This document shows, piece after piece, positions 12,701 through 27,323 of a stretch of DNA of 64,000 nucleotides. The number at the start of each line of letters is the position of its first letter. Positions within the stretch are counted from its first letter, which is position 1. Source of the DNA: Loxodes magnus (lineage: Eukaryota; Ciliophora; Karyorelictea; Loxodida; Loxodidae). The notes beneath the pieces were generated by a model, which saw only the letters and a list, made by a program, of their open reading frames with translations, was not told the DNA's origin and did no database searches. The stretch spans positions 1-64,000 of the forward strand of contig CAMPDV010000253.1 in assembly GCA_946699065.1 (NCBI GenBank), in the 5' to 3' direction. Made by a program: the position numbers and the translations under genes.

Positions 12701-15700
12701 TCATTCTATTCTAAAATTTTCTTTAAAAGCATTAGTGCTAATAAAAGTTAATTTGGATATAAAGTTAAAGATAAAATATTTAAAAAAAAAGAGAAAATAA
12801 ATAAAAATTAATGTTTCTAATATTAAACAAATAAAAAATAAAATTATTCTTTTCTTCCTTAAAACTTTTTAGAATTTTTTTAAATAATAATCTATATAGC
12901 ATCAATTTATTTTTCTTTATTTATATAAATATTTATCTATCTGTTTTATAATTGAAATTATCTTTAGTATATCTATTGCTTAAAGATATTTTTAATTTCA
13001 TTAAGCTATTCTATTTGTTATATCCTTAAACTTTTTTATTTTTTATATGGAGATTTGCTATTAATAAAAATAAACTAAAATTAAAGTTTATTTTGAGATG
13101 CTTTTGTGTTTGTAAATTTTTTAATTTAAGATAGTCTTTAAAGGAAAAGCTCATATAAAAGATATATAAAATAGATTATATAAATTCAAATAATAATTGG
13201 AAGAAATGAAGGTATAAAATTATTAAATTGAAAATATTGCTAAGAGCTTTTAGAATCATCATCATTAATTAAGCAAGCTTTTTATTACTAGCTTCTGGAT
13301 ATAAAGTTAATTAAAAATAAATCTTAAATATTTGAAGATTAAAGTGAGAAAAAGCTAAATTAAAAAAGTTTAAATCTAATTGAGTGCATTTGAAAATTAT
13401 TTTGTTGTATATTAAAAGTAGAAAAATTATTAATTGAAATTCAATTTTATTGCTTCTTTTAAATATAAAAAGTTTCTATTATTTAAATAAATAACAAGTT
13501 TTTAATTTGATTAAATTTTATTAATATGATTAAGAATTATTATGATTTAAATTAATTAAGTAAATTATATAAAATATCAATTAAATATAATTAAAAAAAC
13601 TTATAATATTAATATATTCTTTATATTATAAATTTTTATTTTTTTAAATAATAATGCTTAGTGTCTTTTAATTATTTTTATTTTATTTTATTTAAAGCAT
13701 AATATAACAATTATTGTTTTAGTTTAAGCACTATATTTATAAAAAAGCTATTTTATTATATAAAGTATTTTAAAATATAAATTTAAATAACTACTTTAAT
13801 TTGTTACTATTAAGATTATTTTATTTTTTCTAAATTTTCCTTTAATAAAAGCAGCTTTATAAATTGTAATTTCACTTTTTGTGCCTTATTTTAGCATAAT
13901 TTCTCATAAAATGTTTTTTAATGTGAGCTTTTTATATATATTAACTCTGATTAGGATTGCTTTATATTTCATAAATTAATTTATTGATTTTTAATTATTT
14001 TATTTATTCTGAATTATATTAAAATATTTAAATTAAGGAATATTAAGTCTTTTAAATTTAATAATATCTTTAAAAAAATTTATTTTTAAATTTGAGTATG
14101 GATTTTTAAAGCTTAAAACCCTAAATTAAAGCCTTATAAATAAATTTATAAATATTATTATATAACAAAATAAACAAAGAAAAAATCATTAAAAACTCAA
14201 AAAGATTAAAATTAATAGCTTTAATATTAAATTCTTTTTGAAAATTTTTAAGCTTAAAGTTGACGGGAAAAGTCTGTCTAAGTAATTTGTATTTAATAGA
14301 ATTTAAATACTATTTATAGTTAATCTGAATTATTTAATTCTTAAAAATAATAAAAAATGCGCATGATAAATATATTAAGTAACTTTTATTAAATTTCAAA
14401 TGAAAAGATATTAAAAAAATTAATTTTTTTAAGATAGCATATAATTTATATAAATCGCACATTTTATTTTTATAATTTAACTTTATTTAAATTCATAGAC
14501 TTTATTATATTAATATAAAAGTTTTTATTTTTAAGATATTAATTTTATTTATACTTGTATAATATTTTAAATAATGAACATAGATGTTTTCATTTAAATC
14601 ATATTAAAAGTTAGAAATTATTATTTTAAAATTTATTTAATATAATTATTTACCAGATTTTTATAATCCGAAAATTTTAAGATTTCTATATCTTAAATTA
14701 AAAGTTCCTTAAAATTATTATGGTTTCTCATTGTTCTTTTTATTAATATAAAAAAAATAAATAAAAAACTTGTTTAAAATATGAGATATTAGAAAAGTTA
14801 CTTTAGAATTTTTATTTATCTTCTAAATTTTTAAGTAGATTATTTTAAATCTATAAAGATAAGAAAAAATTATCGTTTTAAAAAACGCTAATTAATTATA
14901 AATTATAAATTATAAAAATTTTATAATTTACTAAAATTTAATCAATTTTTTTTATTTCTTTTATAGTCTCTATCTCTCCTTTTTTATCTTTTACATTTTT
15001 CTATCTATTGATCTTAATTAGTATGTTATAAAATTTTATATAATCAATAAAAATTATAAATTTTTCTTTAACACTTTTTTAATTTTTGTTTTAATAATTT
15101 TAAATTAGAAATAAAATTTATAAATTTTGAATAATTAATTTATAAATAAATCCATTAAAGCAGTTATTTCTTTATTAAACTATATTTTAAATTATTTGTC
15201 TAAAATCATCTTTTAATATTAATTTATTATTTTTATTTTAGATAAAATATAAAAAATAATAGAATTTATTCTATATTAATTTTCTATAAAAGTACCATCA
15301 ATTAATAAAAGCTATTTTTATTAATTTTTTTTCTAGTGAAAAATTATTATTTACGATGTTTTTTAATTTTTTAATTAATCTACATAATATTATAATTAAG
15401 CATTTAAATTTAATAAATTTAAAATTCATGTTAGTTAAGATATTTTTGTCAAAAAACTTGTGAACAATTTAAAAATATGGGATAAAAAAGAATAATCTAA
15501 ATTTTTATTTCATAAATAATTAAACTTAAAAAATTTATTTATGATGCTTTCTAATTTTATTTTGTTATTTATAGAGGTAAATAATGAGATTGCTTTAATA
15601 AACTCTTATATGTAGTTGATGATGTTAATAAATCATTAAAAGAAATAAATAATAATTTATTTGAAAAGCAGTTGAAAATTTTGTTAAATTTAAAATAAAT

Positions 15701-18700
15701 ATTATATAAATATTTATACCATTTTTACTGTATGCTTTTATAAATTTTACATTCTCTAAAATTTAATTTTTCTTAAAAATTAAAAAATCATATAATATTT
15801 AAGATTAAAATTTAATTTTTTTTAATTAAATCATAAAATTTGTTTATAGCAAGATTTTTTTATTAAAAAATAATATAAAATTCGAGTTTAAATTATATAT
15901 AATTAAATTTAAATAGGCCTATCATTAGCTAAAAGAATATCACACCTTTATTTATTTTATAAATATTTTAAAATGTTAAAAAAAAATTTCTTATGAAAAT
16001 ACGTTTGAATAATTTAAGCTATATAAATTAAAATTTTTAATGAAAATTGATAAATAATTTCAGATTGGAAAAAAATATAGCTAACCTTCTTGAGTGAAAT
16101 TATTAAAGTTTATAATAATATATATCTATTTAGAAAGAATTATGATTGAAATAAAATAAAAATGTAAAAAATTTATTTTTAGTTTAATATTTTATAATAT
16201 CAAGATAAAATTGAATTTAACTATGAATAATTGATTTATAAATAAATTTTTTTCTTCAACAATAAAAATAAAAAATTATCAAATTATACAAAATATAATA
16301 AAAATATCTAATTTGTTTCCTGAAAGAGCATAATAGAAGTTAGAATTATAAATCGATAAAAGTTAATTCAATAAAGATAGAAAGATTATTGAAAAAAATA
16401 AAGAAGAAAAAATAAAAAAGAATGTCAATTAGGAAGGGATAAAAACTTTGATTATATTAAATAAAGATATTTTAATTTTCTATAAGCCTAGGAATATAAT
16501 AACTTAAAATTTTAATTCTATCTTTCTACTTAATTAAATTTGATGCTTAATTTATATCTGATTTTATTCTTGCTGAAAAATTTATATAAACTTTATTTAC
16601 ATCATTTATTCGCTTAACTTCAAAAAAATAGCTTCTAATCGTATTAGAATTAAAAATTGCAAAGGAATTAATTTTTTTAATTTTTATTAAGCTGCTTTTC
16701 AACATTTTTATATAAATTTCTTCTTAAGTTTCTTTATTAAAAATCTCTTTTTATATATTTTTCTCATTAATTTGAAAATTTAAATTATCTATATATAAAT
16801 CTCGCTTTTTTAAAAAGTAAAAGCTGTTTTCCGTATTAAAAAATCTCAAAGTTCTTATGCAAATAGATAGAAGAAAAGTGGTTTAATTTAACTTACTAAA
16901 GTGATTATACTATGCAAGTTCTTAAAATCTATTTCTTTAACTAATAATTTAATAATGTTTCTTGAGTTTTATTTTTATAATTTTAATTAATTTAGAATAT
17001 GTTTAACTTAGAAAATTCTTAAATTTTTATTTTGGTTTAAATCATTAATGAATAATTTTCTTTTAATCTCATTTTTAAGATATTTACATTTTCTAAATTT
17101 TTCTAAATTAAATAATTATTAATTTTCCTAAATTATTTATTCTTTTTTATTTAAAAAAAATGAAATTTATTAATTACAAAATAATAAAGATTATATGATA
17201 AAATTATACCAACAAATATTTATAATTTATTAATAACTTTTCATTTTTAATAAAATCCTTTAACATTTAATTATATTAACTCTTAAATTTATAATTTTTA
17301 AATTAAGCTTTCTAAAATTTAGAAGTCTTTTTATTCTTTTATTTAATTTTTAATTTTTAATAGTTCTTATTACTTTATACCTTCAAATATTTTATTTTTA
17401 CAATAAAAATCCTTTTTAATCTAGGTAAATGTAAATTTAAAAGCATTTATTTAATGTTGATTAAGCTATATTTTTTTAGCATATAATATAATCTAAATTT
17501 ATTTTTATCTATTAATATAATTTAAAAATAAAATTATTTTTGCTTTAAGATCTTTATTTAAAGCTTGTATTTTTTAAGAATATTTCATTCATATATTAAT
17601 TTTTCTTTAAAAATGATAATAATTTTTGCTTACACTTATAAAATTCAAAAATTATTAAATTTTAGATTTTTAAAGTTCTTTTATATTTATTTTAGATATA
17701 AAGAGAATATATAGCAAAAGTTATCTATTTTTAATTTTATTAATATAAATTTATCATAAGAATATAATATAAAAAATACAATGATAGAAAGTCAAGAAAG
17801 ATAAAGTGAACTAATATTTAAATTTAATATTGCTATTAATAAAAATATTCTACTTAATCAATTTTTAATATAAGCATTCTTTATTTTTTTAATTAATTAT
17901 TTTATGATGCTTCAGTTCTATTTCGCAAAATATGAAATCTTTAAATTAGAAAAAAATAATTTTTAAATTTATTAATAATTTTAAATAAGGTTCCAAATTA
18001 AGAAAGTGAAAGATAATTATTTAATATAAATTAAATTTTAAACATAAATTGAAATATCTATAAAGTTTATATAAATCTACTATCAAATACGAATAAGATA
18101 GAAAATATGTTTTAAAGGCTTTTATAAACAAATTATTATTATTTTATGAAATAAAAATTGTTTAAAGAATCAATTAAAATTTTTAAAATTGTCTCCAAAT
18201 TTAAATCTCTGAAATTAAAAAAATAAGTATCTACTAATAAAGTTCATATTTATATTTAAATACATAAGGAATTAAATATAAAGTGAGCTTTCCGCACCAA
18301 AATATCTAAGAATCAATCTTTTTCTAGTTTCAAGAATAAATATCCAATATTTAATTTATAAAGAATTTCATCATATACATATGCTAAACTGATTTATTAA
18401 ATTATTAGAAGATATTATGAAAAAAATAAAAGAGAAAACATTATAAAATATAGAATTAAACGAATAATTATTAAAGCCGATAATTTAAAAAATTTATCAG
18501 ACTTTAAAAATATAAAATAGATATAAAATTAATTTGACTAAATTAAAATAAGGAATAAAGTATCTATTATAGCACAGTTAAATTTAATTAAGACAGTTTG
18601 CTACATTATAGTTCTTTTTTTTATTATAATTTTTTTATAAGAAATAATTAAAAATAAATAAAATCCTTTGTGATTTAAATATACAACAAATTAATGAAAA

Positions 18701-20496
18701 ATTATAAAGGCTTAAAATTATTTGATAATTAAATAGATTTTATTTAAGAAATTTTATTTTATTTTATTTTAAATTTTTTAAATATAATAAGATGGCTTTT
18801 AACCTAAAATAAATTCGTAGATTAAAAAATATATGGAATTAAATTTTATTTGATTTGCGATTTTTATCTTAAATTAATTCAATGAAAGGAAAATTATTAT
18901 CCCAGCAAAAAATTTCTGATTGAGTTAAAGATTTTTTAATTTAACTTTTTCTTAAACTTCATTTTAATAATCCTTATAGTTGGCTTTATTTCTGCATTTA
19001 TGAAAGTTAAAATTTAATTTTTATTTCTCATATTTATTTAAAATCTTTATTTAATAAAAATTTTCTCTTAAATATCTTTTACTTTTATAATGCTTATTCT
19101 TTTTTATTAAACAAAAATATTAATAAAAATCCCTTTTATTAAATTTTTCAATATATAGATATACATACTTAAAAAAAGGAATTTTTAAATTAAAATTTAT
19201 TTATCATGTTTTATTTTTATTTTTTGCGCTTAAGTTAGTAAAAATAGATGCTTTTTTATTTTAAAATTATATGATTAAATAAATTTATTTATTTATTTAT
19301 GATCTACCTAGTAATAAAGTATTGAAGAATCTAAATCTCTTGTAATTTAGATTTTGAATAAAGGAAATAAACTGAATATGAAACAAGTTTCAAATTAAAT
19401 CGAAGGAAATAAAAATATTTCAAAATTTATCTTATAAATTGCATTTATATTGTCAATTGAGCTATTTAGAAAATATTATCCTATACAGTTTTAACTGAAA
19501 TTTTAATTTGCTTATTTTTTAACTTCAAACTTTCTTTTTGCTCTGATTTTAAAAATCAATCTTCAATAAAAGATTAGGAGTGGTAATTTAATTAAATCAA
19601 ATAGAATTAGGGATCTAATTAAATCTATTAGGCTTAAAGTTAAATATTTGAATATTAAGGGAAATTAATATATGCTTTAGTTTTTTGGGTATTACTCTCA
19701 GTTTTATTAAGATAAAAAGCAAGCAGCTAATTAGAATATTAAAAAAATTTATTGCAGTCCATCAAATAAAGGCTGTAGATATTCTTTTATGAAAGTGCTT
19801 TTTCTAAATTTTAAATAAATTTCGAAATGATAAAAAATGAAATATATCTATAAATCAAAGATTTAAAACAGTATGACATTTTGAAAAATTTCAATTATTT
19901 AAGAATTTTGTATATATAAAAAGATAATTCGAAATCATTAAATTTTTAATATTCACTTAATACTTATTTTGCTTATTTAGCAAATAAAGTTATGTTGAAT
20001 CCTCTACTAAATTTTATAAAAAATAAATAAAATAATGATAAATCTTAATTTTATAATCACTCAAGACAGCAAAACAAATTATTTTTATAATAAAAGTATT
20101 AAAATATCAAACTTTTTTAAATGATTAAATAAAAGATTAATAATAATTACTTAGAATGATATTTATTTATAATATTTATTTATTCTAATATCTAAGATTT
20201 TTATTAATTAAGATTTGAAGAATTAAAGGCTCATTCAATTTATTTTATGAGTTGCTTAAAGATTTTTTTAACTTTGTCTTTATTAAATTAAAATTTTAAT
20301 TTATACATTTAATATTAGAAAAGATTTATTTAATTTAGAGAAATTTATGCTCTAAATATATCACATTTATTTATTAAAGAGAAAACAATTCAAATTTATA
20401 GTAAATTAATAAATTGAGATCAATAAATTATAATAAATCATTGTATTAGTTTATTTTAGAGAGATTTATATTTTGCAGTCTATATTAGCAGTTTTT
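9764..20496. other. AT-rich gene-poor stretch
   Basis: I find no recognisable protein domain, RNA gene or long repeat here. The first few hundred bases may hold a 5' extension of the small basic gene, whose frame stays open. From about 12 kb the sequence is almost entirely A and T with short poly-A/T and (AATT/TTTA)-like runs. Open frames in the reassigned code occur but are of the length expected by chance. Confidence 0.6.
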
Positions 20497-21171
20497 TTTA
20501 TTTTTAATGATAAAACAATTAACTTATGCTTTTTCAATGCTTTAACTTAGATTCCTTACTTTTTATTTCAACTCTTTTCTAGTTTAAATTTCAGTAATTA
20601 GTTCCCTTATCTACATATTTAATCTTTTTTATATAAATCAAATGGAAAAATAATCTGATAAAGCAAATTATTGTAATCGTAAATACACTAAAGTCGAATG
20701 GACTAAGCAAGAAGATGATCTCATCGAAAACTTGATAGTAAGCAAGTTCAGTAAAAAGATAAACTGATGCGAAATTGCTAGATAACTTAATACACTCTAT
20801 CATAACTATGAAGTTAGAATAGGAAGATAATGCTAGAAGAGATGAATAAAAGTACTAGTACCTCTCAAATCTCTTGCATGAACAGGTTCAGACGATAAGT
20901 AGTTACTGTAGATTTGGTAAAAATATAAATACTTTTCTGATAAGTTATATTTAGATTGTGGAAAAAACTTTCCTCAATACAGTCAAGGATAAATATAAGT
21001 GAAGTTAAGAGAATTATTGAAAGAAACTAAAAAAGAAGAGAGTGTTAGAGAAGAGAAAGAGTAGGGATTAAGAAAGATGAGAAAGGTAAATGATATGAGT
21101 AATTTGTGTTTATGCTTAAGCAAAGTATGACTTAAACTTTAAACTTTACAATTTTTTATTTCTTTAAATTT
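20497..21171 (+). repeat. left arm of Myb-bearing large inverted repeat
   Basis: These 675 bases recur as the reverse complement at 26649-27323, also 675 bases, with very few differences. Similarity starts abruptly near 20497 (a run ending in ...TTTTTAATGATAAAAC) and ends near 21171 (...TTTCTTTAAATTT). Each arm contains one complete Myb gene pointing inwards. I see no obvious target-site duplication. Confidence 0.9.
20642..21130 (+). CDS. two-repeat Myb/SANT DNA-binding protein, left copy
   Basis: ATG at 20642 to TGA at 21128-21130 gives 162 residues with TAA/TAG as Gln and internal TGA as Trp. Residues about 15-70 form a first Myb repeat: VEWTKQEDDLIE, then INWCEIARQL, then GRQCQKRW. A second repeat begins LAWTGSDDKQLLQIWQKY. 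The QC-x-x-RW and W-T-x-x-(D/E)D signatures are diagnostic of R2R3-type Myb domains, which bind DNA in the nucleus through the third helix of each repeat. Three of the Trp residues, including that of QKRW and that opening repeat 2, are TGA, which strongly supports TGA as Trp. The C-terminal part is a Lys/Glu-rich tail. It has a near-identical inverted twin at 26690-27178. It could be a host transcription factor caught in the palindrome or the DNA-binding protein of a mobile element; the sequence does not decide. Confidence 0.88.
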
Positions 21172-24100
21172 AATAAAATATTTGTAAATTTTCAGAAGAT
21201 TTTTGTCATAAATAATTTCAAAAGGCAGATTGAAAAATTTAAATATGATTTTGATTTCTTTATTAAAATTGATTTCTATATGGATATAAAAAATTTAAAT
21301 TTATTGATTTGCTTTTGTAATAAATTTACAGCATTAATCTGAAGTGCTAAACATTTAGTATCTTATTATTTTTATTTGTAAACCTATTAAAATTTTGTAT
21401 TTGGTAAATTGCAATGATATCAATAAAAATACAATAAATACATTTTAATATAAGACTTAACTTATAATAGTTAAAGCACTATTAAGAGATAAAATATTAG
21501 TCAATTATTAAGTTAAAAATAAAAATATATTCAACACAAAAATTATTAATAAGCATATAATAGCAAATAAATTTAGATGTATAGATGAAAATGAGATTAC
21601 TTTAATTAAATTTTAAAATCGTTTTTGCATTTAAGATATTTTCTACATAACTTGATCTGTAAAAATGTTCTTTAATTATGATTAAGTCTAAATTCAAATA
21701 AGTTAAATCAGTTTATGATATTTTTTCAATAAAAAAATTACTAAATTATCAGATTTATTATATATCAAGAATCTATTTGGAAATAAAAACTGATAGCTTA
21801 ATTTTTAAATATAGAAGGATTTATTTTTAATAAAAATAATTATATAAATGCTTTATGCTTTTATTTAGTCTCATAAACTTATATTAATTTTTATTATTTT
21901 ACCAAGTTAGCTTTAAGCTCTATTTAAATTTATTTATTTTCTTTTTATTTATTTATATGATTCTAATTTATAAGATATTGTTTAAAGAAATATAATTATT
22001 TCTTCTTAATATTTAGATTTTAAGGTTATACATTTATCAAAAATTTTATTTTATATGAAATTTTGTTCAATTTTTTCTTAATTTTTTTCTTAAAATTTTA
22101 GTAAATTTATTGACATAATTTGCAAATTACTTAAATCAAATTTTGTTAAATTAAATAGTTAAATTTCTGGATTAAATGAAAAATAATACATAAAATTTTT
22201 ATTTTTGCTTTTTTTTTCTTAAATCTTTAAAATTCGTTCATAAATTTTTGATAGTTCAATTATTACAATTTTATAATCAAGTCTTTAATATTTTATCTTC
22301 AAATATCTTAAAGAAATACATTAGAACAAAAAAATTCTATTTAAATAATTTATAAAAAATTAAATTTTCCAAACGATTATTTCTTAAATGAAGAAGCAGA
22401 TAAAAAGCAAACAATTTTTTATATAATTTTTTCTATTCTCTATTTGATATTCTAAAAAGTGTAAAATGAATAAATAATCAGTATAATGCTAAATAAAATA
22501 TATTAAGTTTCTTATATTTTAAATTTTCAGGTTTCTCAAAACCTAATTTGAATTTTATTTTATCATTCTCACTTATAACTTTTTTTTTATTATGCTTACG
22601 AATAACTAATTAATAGAAAGAATATTTCTTTATTCAATTTTTTTAATTATCTATTAACTAAGGTAAAGGTTGAAACTAAGAATAAACATTTCCAACATAT
22701 TAAAATTCCAAGCATTTGCAAATATATTTTGCATCTAAAGCTTAATTTATAAATCTTTCTTTTAAGAACTAAAAAGTATTAAATTAAATTTTTTTAACAT
22801 AAATTTATAATTTTAGATTTATTTAAATAAATAATTATTTGTGAAGCTAAAGCAAATTCTAAAAAATAAAAAAGTTTTAGTTAGTCAGTTGGAATGGTTA
22901 CCTTTAAAATATTTATTCTATTTATTTATTTAATTTCTCATATATTAAAAACAGCTATTATTAAAAAAAGAAGAAATAGTTATTTTAGAGTGTATTAATT
23001 AAAATTTATACTTTTATTTATAAAATTTAAACCTTTTTTCCAATAAATTAACTTCTCATTTAAAATATTCCTTGAAAAGCTCTTAAATTTTTTTATTAAG
23101 TTACTATCTTTTAAAATATTTAAATAGAGTGTAATTTAAAAAAATAGTAAAAAATATTTTATAATCATTACTTATAGAAATGTTCATAATTAGATTTGCT
23201 TTTAAACATTTTGATGAAAATTAATATTAGCTTTATTTCATATTTTCCACCTATTAACTAAACTAAGAAAAGTAAAAGAAATGCATAATAATTTTATTTG
23301 AAGTTGAAGATGATTTTATTTTAGTATTTTAAATCATTAAAGAAATAATAAAAATTTTATTTTCTATAAAAAATGAATTTCACTATATAAAATATTTAAG
23401 TCTTAAGCTTTATAAAATTTTCTTTTTATTACTAGCATTAAAAAATTTATATAAAAGTTCTTGCTTAAAACAATTAAAATGAATGATTTTATCCTGCTTA
23501 AAGAAATGTATTTCTAATTTCAAAGTATTTTGCAATGATTTAAATATAAAATGAAAATGTAAAGCTCTTTTTATTAAAACAATTATAAAAAGCTTTTTAT
23601 TCTGTCTATTTTATTTAATATGCAGTTTAAAAATATAATCAACTTAATTATATAATATCTTAATATGAATTTTTTAATATATAAAGAGTGTCTTAATATA
23701 AATTTAAAAGACTTAAATACTGAAGTTTTATTCTCTATCATGAATATCTTATAATAACTTAAATATTAAAGGACTTCTCATACTAACATGTTTAATTTAT
23801 TAACATTTTTCATAATTCCCAGACTTTCATAATCTCTATTTTCATATCTAAATATATTTAATTTAATAGCAGATTTAAAGTACTATTTCTATTTATAGAT
23901 ATTAAGAAATTCTAATATCTTCTAAATTATAAAACTTTTTCATATTTTAAGAGGATAAAATTTTCATATTATATAATGAAAAACTTAAATTAAAATGCTA
24001 TTCATTTATAAGTGATAATATACTTTTTAATCTAAAATTTAAAGCAATGCTCTATTTCATATAAATAAAAGCAGAGAAATAACTTTCATAGAATTTTAAT

Positions 24101-26648
24101 TTCATGAAATCAATTGTAAATTTTTCTCTAGAAGATAGTTTAAAAAATGGGATAAAAACTAATTATATCTTATAGACTTTCTTATTTTTTTATTCTGGAT
24201 TTAATTATTTAAGTATAGATAAATTAAATACTTAGATAAAAAGTTGTAAATATAGCATAATCATGTATGAAAATTATTAAAATAAAGATATATAATAATT
24301 TTTTATTATTAATCTGGTTTTAAAAATAACTAAAAAGTGGAGGAAAGAAGAAATTATTAATGTTTGCTGAAATTAAATAAATAAAGATGAAAGTTAATAA
24401 AAGTTTATATGGTAAATTAAAAATAAATAGTTGTTATATTCTATAAATCAAATATCAAATATAATTTTTTTTATAAGCCTAAAAGTTAGAATAAAATATA
24501 AAATTGAAAATAATTATTTTATTCAAAAAATTTAATTAGGAAATTGTTAGATTTAAGAATAATAAAATTTAAAATTGGATTTTAAAGATAAAATAAATAG
24601 AGATATGATACTTTAAATTCCTTTAATTAAAATTATTTAAACTAACACTATCAAACAAAAAATTGTAAAATGTAATTAAAAAAGAAAGTTGCTTTACAAC
24701 TAAACTTTACATTAAATAAAATTAGAAATAAAGAGAAATAAATTTTTTTTACTTTTACTCGAAAGAAAGAGTAAATAAAAAGTATAACTAAAGATATTTA
24801 TGAACTATATTTATTTAATATTTTTAAAAATTAAATTTTCAATTTAATAAAAACTTTATATTCATTTTTAAAAATAGAACTTGATAGTAATATTAATTCT
24901 CAATTAAATTAAATAAATATAAAGTTTTAGAATTTTTAAAGAGGTTTGTCAAAATTTGGTAATCTCTAAATTTTAAAGAAAAATTTGATAAAAAATTTAA
25001 TTAAAGTCAAGCATAATTAAAATTATTTTATTAATTTGCTAAAGTTTTCAAATGAAATTTCCATCTCTCTAATTTTTTGCAAATTAGATAATAATTTTTT
25101 TTATCAAGCTAAATATGCATTTTTATTTCAAACAGGTATTAATAAATATTGCTTATTTTTTGTGTAAATCTATTTATTAAACCAAAGATTTCAGATTTCA
25201 AATTATATAGTTACATTTCCAACTTTTCTATATCTACTATAATCGAAATAAAAACTAGCATTCAGCAATAGAATAAGAACAATTTGCTTTATATATAATT
25301 AACATATTGTAATGCTTATCTTAAATTTTAAATTTGATAATAATCATTCAAAAAATAAAATTTTTGCTTTTATTATGATTTATAGATATCTAAATGCAAA
25401 TCCTAAATAACTAGTTAGCATAGAAACTGAATATAGACAGAATTAATTAAAGATATATTTGCAATAAAATCACTTTTTATTATATTTTTTATTAACTCTA
25501 AAATAATTAAAATTAAATAAATTAAATTATAATAATAGTTTAATTGCGAGATAAAGTATTCCATTTCATAAATTTCTAATTTTTTATAACTTAATTTTTT
25601 CAAAATATTTATTTTAATTTATATAATCAAAATTTATTTTATATGGATAAAGGAAAACTTTAGATATTTATAATTTTTTTATTTTATTTTATTTAAAAAT
25701 TAAATCTAAACAAAAAAATTAAAATTCGCAAAATAAATAAATAAAATAATTAAATTTATTTATTTAAATTTGTTAAATCATTTATTTTTATAAAATGGAT
25801 TTTAAAGTTAATAAAAAACAATTTTTATTTCATAATTATCTATGTCTCAATGAAATTTAAAAATGTTGTGCTATAATTTATTTTCATCAAAGGAAAGAAA
25901 AAAATTTATATAATCATTTAGATTGAGATTTAATTACAACTGTATTAAAAAAAAATTTATACAAATAAATAAATAATTTTTTTTCTCAAAATAAGAATCT
26001 AACTAAATATATTAAAATTCTTTAATTGATAGTTAAAGATAAATATTTAAAGCTTATTAAAGGTTTATCTTGAAGTATTAAAATCTTTACAGCGGAAAAC
26101 AATTTTTGAAATTGATAATCAAATCATAAAAAAACTTTAAAAATATTTTAAAATCTTGGGTTTGTCTTTTTATAAATAAAAAAATCAACTTAAAATATTT
26201 AAGAGCAAAGAGATTCTTAAAAAATGGTTCAGCAGTTTATCAATGTATTATTATATTTAATCCATTGAAAGAAAAAAAGTTAATTGTATCTAAAACCTCA
26301 TTAAGATAAAAATAGGAACAAAGTGAACGTGAAAAGATTTATTCTATTTTTGCTCTCTGTAAATTCATTTTTATATGAAAATCATCAGATAAAAATTTAA
26401 TAATGCTTTATTTAAAATTAAATTTTCAGATATTTAATAAAGAAATAAAAATAATTTATTTATTTATTTTACTAAAATAAATTTGAAAATTTTTCTAAAA
26501 AATTCTTAAATCATATAGAACAAATTTTTTTAAAGTTGATGACTTTCAAAATTAAGTTTAAATAATCTCAGAAACATATCAACTTCTCAAGTTCCTTTTT
26601 ACCTCAGCAAAATATTAGAATTATCAATAATATTAAAATAATATAGAA
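21172..26648. other. AT-rich spacer between the Myb inverted-repeat arms
   Basis: About 5.5 kb of extremely AT-rich DNA separates the two arms. I recognise no coding domain, RNA gene or tandem array in it. If the whole 20497-27323 segment is a mobile element, its interior lacks a visible transposase or integrase. It may therefore be a non-autonomous element or simply a palindromic duplication. Confidence 0.55.
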
Positions 26649-27323
26649 AAATTTAAAGAAATTAAAAATTGTAAAGTTTAAAGTTTAAGTCATACTTTGC
26701 TTAAGCATAAACACAAATTACTCATATCATTTACCTTTCTCATCTTTCTTAATCCCTACTCTTTCTCTTCTCTAACACTCTCTTCTTTTTTAGTTTCTTT
26801 CAATAATTCTCTTAACTTCACTTATATTTATCCTTGACTGTATTGAGGAAAGTTTTTTCCACAATCTAAATATAACTTATCAGAAAAGTATTTATATTTT
26901 TACCAAATCTACAGTAACTACTTATCGTCTGAACCTGTTCATGCAAGAGATTTGAGAGGTACTAGTACTTTTATTCATCTCTTCTAGCATTATCTTCCTA
27001 TTCTAACTTCATAGTTATGATAGAGTGTATTAAGTTATCTAGCAATTTCGCATCAGTTTATCTTTTTACTGAACTTGCTTACTATCAAGTTTTCGATGAG
27101 ATCATCTTCTTGCTTAGTCCATTCGACTTTAGTGTATTTACGATTACAATGATTTGCTTTATCAGATTATTTTTCCATTTGATTTATATAAAAAAGAATA
27201 AATATGTAGATAAGGGAACTAATTACTGAAATTTAAACTAGAAAAGAGTTGAAATAAAAAGTAAGGAATCTAAGTTAAAGCATTGTAAAAGCATAAGTTA
27301 ATTGTTTTATCATTAAAAATAAA
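26649..27323 (-). repeat. right arm of Myb-bearing large inverted repeat
   Basis: This is the reverse complement of 20497-21171, of equal length (675 bases) and nearly identical sequence. That implies a recent duplication or ongoing gene conversion between the arms. Flanking sequence diverges immediately outside both arms. Confidence 0.9.
26690..27178 (-). CDS. two-repeat Myb/SANT DNA-binding protein, right copy
   Basis: ATG at 27178 to TGA at 26690-26692, 489 bases, the same length as the left copy. The translation matches the left copy through both Myb repeats; the one clear change I see is Tyr to His at residue 10, before the first repeat. The same three TGA codons at Myb tryptophans are kept. 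Both copies appear intact, and they face each other across the AT-rich spacer. Either both are functional or arm-to-arm conversion keeps them alike. Confidence 0.86.

Noticed and set aside
12000-20400. CRISPR-like or satellite arrays in the AT desert
   Set aside because: Repeated A/T words are low-complexity; no regular period with conserved repeats and unique spacers is seen.
20591-20803. 70-residue minus ORF and its twin at 27017-27229 as a duplicated small gene
   Set aside because: They are the antisense shadows of the two Myb genes, which have diagnostic motifs on the other strand.
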